A stretch of DNA of 64,000 bases, taken from positions 248,001 to 312,000 of the forward strand of contig NW_006763297.1 of the NCBI RefSeq assembly GCF_000218685.1, written 5' to 3'. The notes below the pieces were generated by a model. It ran no database searches. It was given only the letters and a program-made list of their open reading frames with translations, and had not been told where the DNA came from. Numbering within the stretch: the stretch's first letter is position 1; every line of letters begins with the position of its first letter. This DNA comes from Serpula lacrymans var. lacrymans S7.9. Its lineage: Eukaryota > Basidiomycota > Agaricomycetes > Boletales > Serpulaceae. This document shows, in pieces, positions 55,662 through 64,000 of the stretch. Both the position numbers and the translations under genes were made by a program.

Positions 55662-56609
55662 AGGTCGATTGGCGCCAGAAATCACAATGCAGGGCGCTCA
55701 GCCTCGAGTCACAAGTTCACTTCAGGCGTCAAGATAAGTATTTGCCGTAGCATCTATCCCCTGACTTGGGACGGTTGATAGGAGATGGCGATAGAAGTGC
55801 CATATAATTTCCACAAGTCCTCGTAACGCTGAAGCTGTAGAGTGACAGAATGGAAGTACATACTATTTTTGGCACCTGTTTGCAAGTAACTTTATCCGCA
55901 ATGCAAGAATTGAGCACAGGTTACGAGAAATGATTAGATATTAGCAAGAGTATGTTATGGATGTGATGACTTGACATGTCCGAATACGAGTAGTTTGCAT
56001 GTAGTGGCAGACCTGATACGTATACATAGATACATAGACGCGAGCGTCAGCAAATGCCACTCAACTCCGGTCCAACTCCGAATGGCAGCGGTATATGCAT
56101 GCAATCATAAAACTGCCGGGCTGGCAACTGAATTCGGCGTCTAACTCTGGCCGATAAACTTACTTCCTTGTATCCTTTAACGCCTTCTATTATCCGAGCG
56201 CTGATCTCTATTGTGATTTGTGGACTAGTGGGAGCATATAGGCGCTACTGTCAGTAACAACGTGGGGGTGAGTGTCTATAGCTAGCAATGTTGTGCCAAA
56301 GGCGACAACATTAAGACCGCAGAAATGATGTGCTGAAGGCGCTGAGACTTTCTGGAAAGTGTTCCTGTCTGTATCTACCAATTATGCAGTTCACGGGGCG
56401 ATGTAGGGCAAGGAACAGGTGGAATATTATCAAACAGGGGTGACCGGCACGTTTATGGTTGGGGAACATATCTTGTGCCGTGTTCCCTTATATTATCGCG
56501 CTCTCTTTTATTTAAGTAAACAGTAGCTTTCATCCGGCATTCTCAAAGTGATATTTGTCCCTGTCTTCGAGCTTCAACCTCTCTCGTCCCAACTTCGCAT
56601 CTTGAAATC
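55662..56609. other. Divergent intergenic region
   Basis: It separates the divergent starts of the FAD oxidase-PARP gene and the stand-alone PARP-like gene. No gene is recognised in it. TTTATTTAAG near 56508 is a weak TATA-like candidate. Confidence 0.4.
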
Positions 56610-57547
56610 ATGTCTAATGACTTATTCATTACGTCCAGCAATATCAAATCTTCCGCATTTTATCAATCAGGCAAGCACCATCCTCCATCGTTATCCCGCA
56701 TGGTTTTGACTACGTCATATGTTTGACCATTCTATAGTCAAAAATGACTTCGTGAATGCGTGGAAAGATACCAATAAACCTCACCCTACCGTACACAATA
56801 TCTGGTACATTAACCAGAGCACCTCATACGGACAGCCACGCTTCCAAGCGTATGTTAACTACGAGTAATTATTTTGGAATTGCCATGGTGTTCTGCTGTG
56901 ACTCATTGTCCCCATAGACAACAAATAAGAAACCAGCTTGGTGGTGGTAATGTTATACAGCAGCTATACCGTGGGGTCAAACGTGCATGCAATATTGGTG
57001 ATAGCAATGGTCAACTGCAGCTCTGTAATCTTTGGAACTGTGATTTATGCCACATTCTTAAGACATCCTACGTCCTAAGGAATTCAGGTCAGTGTTTTGA
57101 CTGATGCCAGTTCACGCATCGTTAACTCATACACCATTCCTTTAGGTGGAGCCGCAAATTTCGGAACAGGCATCTACACCTCCAGTCACTCTTCTAGTGA
57201 GTGGGACTTCGTACTTATTCCCGTGATGTCAGATTCAAATACCACTATAGAATCTCATGATTATGCCATCAATGTCAATAATCAATCTCGCTACCACGTT
57301 ATATTACTTAGCCATATTGTGGTGGGCAACACGTACAAAGTGTACAACCCGGCTCCAGGCACATCAAGTCCTCCTTGGGGCTGTCATTCAGTAAGTCACT
57401 AACTAGAAACATATACTGATTTGATCTGATTGTTATCTTTAGCTTGAGTATGTTCCCAGCTATAATGGGCAAATGAAACATCCAGAAACTGTCGTCTATC
57501 GTACCGATGCTGCTCTTCCTTCAGTTATGATTGTTTACAGTACCTGA
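56610..57547 (+). CDS. Stand-alone PARP-like ADP-ribosyltransferase-fold protein
   Basis: Five exons (56610-56670, 56738-56864, 56918-57087, 57146-57390, 57443-57547) give 708 nt, 235 residues. Text: FYQSVKNDFVNAWKDTNKPH, LYRGVKRACNIGDSNGQLQL, CNLWNCDLCHILKTSY, FGTGIYTSSHSSSEWD, VVGNTYKVYNPAPGTSSPPW and PETVVYRTDAALPSVMIVYS. The Tyr (GIYTSS) and Glu (ETVVY) of the PARP triad are visible, but the first position is Arg (LYRGVKR) where the neighbouring fusion has His (LFHGQAR). It may bind but not use NAD. The first intron has a GC donor (TCAG|GCAAGC). Confidence 0.8.
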
Positions 57548-58334
57548 GTCTAACGGAGACCCTGCGTTGCATGAGAAACGCACGGGAAAGCGCACAAGAA
57601 ATGTATGGCAATGTACTACTATTAATAGTCAAATATTACGCAGGCACTTTTCACCAAACTGCAGGACTAAGGCCATTTACAAACAAGTCTGATTCGTCCA
57701 GAAGAGGAGCCTAGAAGACATCCTATTGTCGAGTTCTGGTGATGTAAAATTGATGTTAGTTGACTTTAGACGAGAATGATTGGGAAGGCGCGATACCTTA
57801 TGAATGTGAATAGAGGATCAGAATACTGGCGGCCGTAAGGTCCAGTTGACGACATATCACGGCTGATCATTTCATCGCCATGTTGGATAGGATTGCTCTG
57901 CAATGGTCTGCAAGTGGTCCAGATTGAACTATCCAGCACAATCCCGGCTCACATGCGACCGCAAGCATGTTGAAATCTTGTTTGATCAACAATAGCGTAA
58001 TATTTGTAAGAGGAAGATATATATTTCATGAAACTGGCAACACAATAATATCCCCTACTCGAGTTAGGTAGACACCTCGATGGAGAAAAATAACATACTG
58101 TTTTCACTCCTGCTACCTCATACAATCATTTAGGATCGAGATGACCCGACCTTTTCTTGTTCGTATATCAGTTTTTTTCTTATGACTTCGTGGATTCTGT
58201 CTTTCGCAACCAAGGAACAACGACTGGTAATGGAGTTGGTGCTCCTGACCCTACAACGGATGAATTATTACCGTATTCGAAGAATCAGTGTTCGTTGAGG
58301 ACTGAAGGTAAGAAACTTGTTAAACTCTTGCCCA
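57548..58334. other. Intergenic between convergent genes
   Basis: An open frame at 58157-58420 has no recognised content and overlaps the end of the F-box gene. Nothing else is supported. Confidence 0.4.
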
Positions 58335-59786
58335 TTACACATCTTTTAGAGACAGCTCATCTAACAGGGCCCACATATCTTCCGCGTCCGGAGTGTCCAC
58401 GAGATCCGCGATGGGGCTGACAGGCAAGAGTCCAGAGTCACTATCGGCCATACTCTCCAAAGTCACCCATTCCTTCAACCACTCTAGTTGTACGCGTGAG
58501 AAGCGGTTTCCGATGACACGAACTCGTCGAAGCAGACCACCTTGTAAACTGGAGCGTAGTTGCACAATGTCATGAAGCCAGCCAAAATCACAACCATCAT
58601 ACGATAGAACTTCTAAAGCAGGCCAGCAAGGCTGAGTGAGAGCTAGTGAGCCCTCCATTTCACTTGCAGAAGAATCACTTGATGAAAAATAGTACTGGTC
58701 GCTCCTGGCTAACTGTAGTTCCCGGACTGAACTAAACAGCTCGTAGAATTCAGGACAAAGACTCTCGGGACCAGGGGCACAGCAACCTAGGCGCAGAGTA
58801 TGTAGCGCAGGATATATCCCAAGATTAGAGCGGCGAGCAACTTCATTTAGATCGCTACGGTTCACACAGACAAGCTCGAGATATGTTAGCAAAGGGGCTT
58901 TCAAGCAGCGGATAAAGTGTGAAAAGTCCTTGCTACGGGTCTTGTAAGGCCACCGGAGAGCCATGGAACGAAGCGATGTGAGGATGATGGTATTTCTTGA
59001 CGTGGTACCGCGTGGCAATGGCAGAACACCGCCCTCGATCACGAGCTCTTGTAGACATTTACAGTAGGAGAGAAAAGCCTTGAGGGAAGCCCAGTTCTTA
59101 TTTACAGGCTCGATGTCCTGGCGATCGATTTTGAGATGGAGGCTGGTCAATGATGGGACTCGTGGCTGGGAAAACAATAAGGGAGGCCAATTAAAAAGCC
59201 CAACCCCGTTGATTCGTAACGAACGCAAGGTTGATTCATCAATCTCTGCGAAGATACCAAGGAATATTGTGACCACCCAATCAGCTTGGCGATCTATTGC
59301 ATTTATGCCCTGCCCTGTGAAAATAAACTCGAGGAATTCCAAATGGACTGAGCAAACTCCAATAACATGACGAAGTTTGAGAAGTTGTTCATGAGACCAA
59401 GTAGAGCCTACATCGATTGTTACGGTGAGCCCATGTATACATCTAGAGTCCAACAATGAATACATTGGTTCGTCGTTATATGTTCTGAGGTCCGCTATGG
59501 GAAAGAACATATGCAGTGGCGAACCGCTCGACCGCTCCAAGCACAATGTAGGCAGTTTGAGTGGTTTCATGTCATGCACCACTATGTTGGTCCAGATGGT
59601 AGGCAAACTAAGCGCGACTTCTCGCCAATGGTGATTTACTCCAGAGGCGATACATGGGAAAGGAATGTCACAGCAATGACCACTTGGTTTGGATGCGCCA
59701 GCTTTGAATATTGCCGCTAACAGTTCGTTAGGTATTGTCTGGATTGGAATGATCAAGACCGATTCGTTTGCTTCAATGAGCGCCAT
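58335..59786 (-). CDS. F-box protein with LRR-like region
   Basis: The intronless frame gives 483 residues from the Met in MALIEANESVLIIPIQTIPN. I chose this start because it aligns with MMALVKPYQPSWTIPIQTLP of the gene at 30457; an upstream in-frame Met would add 30 residues without homology. The F-box (NELLAAIFKAGA, DIPFPCIASGVNHHWREVAL) precedes LRR-like text (LRSLRINGVGLFN, LTSLHLKIDRQD, LQELVIEGGVL, LTYLELVCVNRSDL) and YDGCDFGWLHDIVQLRSSLQ. The expected role is SCF substrate adaptor. Confidence 0.85.
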   Translation of the reverse strand: MALIEANESVLIIPIQTIPNELLAAIFKAGASKPSGHCCDIPFPCIASGVNHHWREVALSLPTIWTNIVVHDMKPLKLPTLCLERSSGSPLHMFFPIADLRTYNDEPMYSLLDSRCIHGLTVTIDVGSTWSHEQLLKLRHVIGVCSVHLEFLEFIFTGQGINAIDRQADWVVTIFLGIFAEIDESTLRSLRINGVGLFNWPPLLFSQPRVPSLTSLHLKIDRQDIEPVNKNWASLKAFLSYCKCLQELVIEGGVLPLPRGTTSRNTIILTSLRSMALRWPYKTRSKDFSHFIRCLKAPLLTYLELVCVNRSDLNEVARRSNLGIYPALHTLRLGCCAPGPESLCPEFYELFSSVRELQLARSDQYYFSSSDSSASEMEGSLALTQPCWPALEVLSYDGCDFGWLHDIVQLRSSLQGGLLRRVRVIGNRFSRVQLEWLKEWVTLESMADSDSGLLPVSPIADLVDTPDAEDMWALLDELSLKDV

Positions 59787-59876
59787 TAAGACAATGTGAC
59801 TGGTCCTTGAAAGAACGACAAAGACATTTAGGCTGTTTACCTTCAAAACATTACTGTACTCACCCGAAGACAGCAA

Positions 59877-60479
59877 GTATAAAGAGGGTAGTAGAGCGAA
59901 GAGTGTCCTGCTTGACGAATGTAGATGGACGAGAGCAGCATTTAAGTATCGACTTTGGAGACTTTTGAGTTTAATTATTCAGCTATGACCCTGGTCATGA
60001 CGAGGTATTAGAAAAGAAGTGCAAAAAGCTACAATAGGCTACTTCGTGCTCTAAAGAGATGTGATAGACGCCCGCAGTATCGGTAAAAGGGTCAGGGATC
60101 TTCCAGAGAAGAAGTTCGTGTACTGCTCGTGTTTGATGGCGAGAGAAGGCTACGGCTTGCATAAAAATGGACAATTCGTATCATTGCACGATTTCTGAGA
60201 ATTGAAACTTGAAACCTGAAGTCACCTCCAATGGAAAACTTGAATAAGCTTGTTTTCCACTGACTGTGAGTGGCCCATGGTGACCTCTCAGTCACTTTTT
60301 CAACTTGCAACCTCTTGGGTACAAAAGGACAATCATGAAGAATGAAGGTATCTTATGAACTCTGGATATAGCGGATCCGGATTTTCCCGTTCCGGCTTGC
60401 CAAATATGGAGGAGAGATGACGTTCTAAAGGGTTACTCATCCGCTCAATAATCGAATAAGGGGATTCTTCTCTCCAGTC
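59877..60479. other. Divergent intergenic region
   Basis: It lies between the F-box start and the aldo/keto reductase start. No gene is recognised. Confidence 0.4.
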
Positions 60480-62238
60480 ATGTCTTTCCCACCACAATAC
60501 GAACCGCTTCCTACATCTGAAAATCACGACGAAGTGCCCAGCTTTGTCGTTAGACCTCGATATCAGAAAAATAGAAAGAGAAAACTAGTACTTCGCACTC
60601 TCGGTGTTGCACTAATCATGCTGCTTGCCTTCATGGGAGTTAGGCACTTTGCCAGGTCTTCGAAGCTCGCACAAGGCATGTGTGGTTCTTGCAAATGCTC
60701 GCAGAGAAACTCGTCAACGATCTCGAAGCTGCCCTCGCACTATACACTACCCTCTGGAGATCAGATTCCGTCGGTAGCTCTCGGTACGGCACCGGTGAAC
60801 AAGTCATAGCGATAGATAAGCTGAACTCTTTTGACACAGGCGTCTGGCAGGCTAGCAAAGGCGAAGTGGGTGCTGCAGTCAAGGTTCTGAGTCTAGCATT
60901 GTCGTATGGATCTCAAAGTACTAATAATGGGCTATAGGCTGCTCTCAAATCGGGTTACAGACACATCGATGATGCATGGGCTTATCATGTGCGTATTCTC
61001 CGTGCTGTGCCTTATTGCATTTAAATAACATGCCTACCAGAATGAGGAAGAGGTTGGTCAGGCCATTCGAGAAAGTGCCGTTCCTCGTGATCAAATCTGG
61101 ATCACATCAAAGGTATGATCTAGTTAACTGTCTATTACACTTATTCTGGGCTTAACTTAAGGACCAGCTTTGGAATACTTTCCACGCACCGGAAGATGTC
61201 GAATCGGCCCTCGATGACTCTCTTACCAAGCTGGGAACTGATTATCTTGACTTGTATTTGATCCACTGGTCGGTACACCTTCCACAAGTAAATTTCGCAA
61301 ATATTGATAACCTCATCTTATAGGCCTATTGCATTCAAGAAAGACTCTAACAACGTACTAGAGGAATCTCTTACCTCCGACCCTTACCCTACCTGGCAGA
61401 AACTCGAAGAAATGGTCGAGAAAGGGAAAGTCAGAAACATTGGTATTAGCAAGTATGTATCAATATATTATTTTATTCTCAATATTCTGATTATTATATC
61501 CATCATCTAGCTTCAACATCCCAAGGTCTGCTTATTTACAAAGTACATACCTTGATCTAAACGCTAATAATGCGACTTAGAATCAAAAATCTGACGGCCA
61601 ATCCTCTGAAGATTCAACCTGCAGTTAATCAAGTTGAACTCAATTTCTGGAACCCACAGCCCGAATTATTAAAGGTTAATCTAACACTCCTATTTTTAAT
61701 GTATCACACTGATCCTTCTCCGGTGCTTATCAGTGGTCAAAGGAGAACAATCTCCTGCTCGAATCCTACTCACCTTTGGGAAGCAACAAGCAAGTTGGTA
61801 ACACGCTTTCAATTCCTGAGGTACGCAAAGCAGCGCTTACGGCATCCGACGGTTCACTGTAACAAATACGTACAGGTTAAGGACATAGCCTGTGAGCTTG
61901 GTATTACCGCTGCCCAAGTTATCATTTCTTGGCATGTTCAAAGAGGCGTAGGTCATATATTTATCAAAGTGGTCATCCATTCTCATTCTTAGCGATTCAT
62001 TAGACTATTGTCCTTCCTAAGAGTGTGACGCCCTCTCGCGTTGAAGAGAACTACCATAGTATGCCCATTCTAATACTATCGCTATGGATCTGATTTTAAC
62101 AACTCTTTTCTCGCAGTTTTCGAGCTTCCACAGGACGCGTTCGACACAATTGAAAGACTTGCCGCCGCTCACCCGCCGAAGAGAGTTGTCAACCCTAGCA
62201 AATCTTGGGGTTTGAACTTTGATATATTTGACGACTAG
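60480..62238 (+). CDS. Aldo/keto reductase with an N-terminal membrane anchor
   Basis: The family reduces carbonyls with NADPH in a TIM barrel. After a cytosolic-type start ([18 protein letters not shown]) comes a basic stretch (RYQKNRKRK) and one hydrophobic segment ([19 protein letters not shown], about residues 39-57). The barrel follows: [40 protein letters not shown] (Asp and Tyr of the tetrad), [11 protein letters not shown] (Lys), [11 protein letters not shown] (His), [33 protein letters not shown] and IVLPKSV. Eight or more GT-AG introns fit; exon 1 ends at 60783 and exon 2 is 60840-60883. The anchor is unusual: a type II membrane reductase is predicted. Confidence 0.82.
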
Positions 62239-62569
62239 TAGGCGGTAGGAAACATTCCCTGTAGGCTATTTAGCATTGGCATATGTGTTGTATTGCTTGT
62301 ATCTAAGACGACGATCTTGTATCCATTTTATGCGCTGTTTTGCGTTCATCTGGTGAAAATTACTGCATAAAGACTGCTATGAGCAGCTTCAAGGCTCGGC
62401 TAATGTCTGACTTCACTACAGATCACTTGTTCGCAATGCATCACGTGCTATTAGTGGTGGTTGTTTGCCAACAGCCTCTAAACCAAACAACCGCATTCGT
62501 GAACTGGTTCCCAAGCGAAACACCAACTACAGAGTCAGACTTCACCAGACTAAAAAATCGTTTAGTACA
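62239..62569. other. Intergenic, promoter side of the Ssr4 gene
   Basis: No independent gene is recognised. An in-frame upstream ATG around 62340-62380 gives text unlike the Ssr4 family. Confidence 0.4.
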
Positions 62570-64000
62570 ATGTCTTTTCAGCAAATGCCACCAGATACAC
62601 CATGTCTTCGATATCCAGAAACACCCGGTTTACACCAGACAGTCACTTATGAAGCAGCTATCAATATGTTACTTCGCGCTATCCAACTATCGCAAAACGT
62701 ACCATATACCTGGAACTATATAGACAAGCCGCAAGGTGAGCAGAGAAAGATAAAAGACTCTGTCTCTCTAATATACACATCCTCGTGACGTTCAGATGGA
62801 CAAGTAGTACTCATATTCCTCAACAACCTCGCTGCGTTCCCCAACGATGGTATACGGTATCAAGACCAGGAGACGAGGTACACTATACCAGCAGGTTCCA
62901 CTCGCGTACGTATCTCCATTCTCTCCACCCACCTTCGCCTGTCCTTCGTGATGCACCTAATTTTGATGAACCGCATGACCCACAGGAACTCGAAGTGATG
63001 GAAATAAAATATGGTTTCGTCCCAAATTCACAAGATACATCCGCTTGGCGTCTGCGTCGGAGATATCGCCTTCACAAAGGTGGTCATCCCCAAATCGTTC
63101 TCGTGCACTACACACGAGGTCCCCCCATCCGTGAGCAGCCGAATCTTCTCTCATCCTTTTTTTCTCACTCCCCGTTCCGTTCCCTTTCTTTACTTTCTAA
63201 TTTTATGGCCCGCTAAGATTATCGTATCTCTTTCTCTTTCCAGAAATCATCCCCTCATTGTTGAATCAACCCGTTCGTCAGTACCCTCTCCGCCAGATAA
63301 GTGATCCACCTGTATACGTTATGGGCGAAAAAGCGGGGCAGAAGGTGTATCCCGGGCCTGGCGGAGGGCAAATCCAAGGTCTGCCGAGTGGAGCTCCTTC
63401 GGGGCCTATGCCACCTATAGGCATGGGCATGGGCGGGATGAACATCAACACGCAGGCCATGTTGGCGCAGCAAAACATGAATATGGAGGCTCTGGAGAGA
63501 CGCAGGGAGCGCGAAAGGGGGCGTGAACGAAGTAGCAGTATGGGCGGGGTATGTTTCAGTTTTTGGCATGGTCGATTTGTGCTCATGCATTTCTGCCCAG
63601 CGACCCCCACCGCCTCGGGTGGATGAGGACGACTCGGCTGGTCAGTTGTGATGTTATGTGTTTGCTTCTGCATTATGATGACATGGCTTCTTTACAGATG
63701 AATCCGAGTTCATATCGACTCGCACGCTAGCGTTGACGCGGTTCAGGCGAAATCACGAGCTCATGGAAGAAGTATTCAAGCAAGCTGCTTTTGGTAGGCG
63801 TGCAAAACAACTGGCCTAATAAGAATTTCTGATATGGATATGTTTCTTTCAGGAAACAAAAAATCATCTCCGCCGCCATCTCCTTATTCAATATTTGACA
63901 AGTCCGAATTAGATACAAAAGCGGTGCGTGCTTACTCTTGACAGTCAGACATGATTTTTTAACACAATCTATCATCACAGGCAAAATTAAGTGAGGAGAT
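62570..64000 (+). CDS. SSR4: SWI/SNF and RSC subunit Ssr4, 5' part (runs off the window)
   Basis: Ssr4 is a subunit of fungal SWI/SNF and RSC chromatin remodellers. From ATG 62570: MSFQQMPPDTPCLRYPETPG, QTVTYEAAINMLLRAIQLSQ, VPYTWNYIDKPQDGQVVLIF, GIRYQDQETRYTIPAGSTRE, LEVMEIKYGFVP and AWRLRRRYRLHKGGHPQIVL, the conserved N-terminal domain. Then a Gly/Pro/Met-rich stretch (PIGMGMGGMNINTQ), ERRRERERGRERSSS, and DESEFISTRTLALTRFRRNH. Introns include 62736-62795 and others closing at STR|ELEVMEIKYG, GPPI|QIIPSLL and GGRPPPPRVDEDDSA. The gene continues past 64000. Confidence 0.8.

Noticed and set aside
38211..62238. A secondary-metabolite gene cluster (FAD oxidase, esterases, aldo/keto reductase)
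   Set aside because: No core synthase, prenyltransferase, transporter or pathway regulator is present and the enzymes are interleaved with housekeeping genes.
1..64000. CRISPR array, operons, ribosome binding sites, rRNA
   Set aside because: Gene structure is eukaryotic; no spacer-repeat array or rRNA-like sequence was seen.

Overview
The window reads as nuclear DNA of a mushroom-forming basidiomycete (Agaricomycetes). The signs are genes split by many 45-75 nt introns, families I know mainly from that class (DUF6589, DUF6593, DUF6698-like, F-box proteins beginning IQTLPNE(L/I)LAAIF, PARP-like ADP-ribosyltransferases with a small Cys cluster, an MLKL-NTD-like fragment), chromodomain Ty3/Gypsy retrotransposons and an Ssr4-type SWI/SNF subunit. 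I cannot name the species. One run of Ns (18122-18484) and several single-base homopolymer frameshifts point to a draft assembly.

The left part (about 1-30,000) is a transposon graveyard. It opens with a sharply delimited DNA transposon (524-6351): 102-103 bp terminal inverted repeats, a perfect 9-bp target duplication (CCAGAAAGC), a DUF6589 protein on + and a RecQ-like superfamily II helicase on -, both broken. Then come an LTR family of about 416 bp (a solo LTR with TSD CTAAT at 12799-13214, and one with TSD TCTAT at 8432-10667 split by a 1.8-kb repeat), a second copy of that 1.8-kb repeat at 21.66-23.49 kb, a 0.93-kb inverted-repeat element carrying four evenly spaced 10-bp palindromes, a scrambled chromodomain Gypsy element (INT + 3' LTR on +, then RT-PR-gag on -), a second gag remnant, a tyrosine recombinase cut in two by an LTR-like insertion, a Tc1-like transposase remnant and fragments of host-type genes.

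The right part (30,457-64,000) is gene-rich: three paralogous F-box/LRR-like genes (one frameshifted), TAM41, an NDK-like protein with a repeat-rich tail, two type-B carboxylesterases, a Derlin and a HIT protein sharing a 178-bp divergent promoter, a DUF6593 protein, an Atg15-type lipase, a BBE-type FAD oxidase apparently spliced to a PARP-like domain, a stand-alone PARP-like gene, a membrane-anchored aldo/keto reductase and the 5' part of an Ssr4 gene. Exon phases were summed by hand for TAM41, NDK-like, Derlin, HIT, DUF6593, Atg15 and the stand-alone PARP gene, and each gives a whole number of codons.

The items most worth following are the DUF6589-helicase transposon, the FAD oxidase-PARP fusion model, the palindrome array inside the inverted-repeat element, and three AG|GCAAG-type GC-AG introns in unrelated genes.
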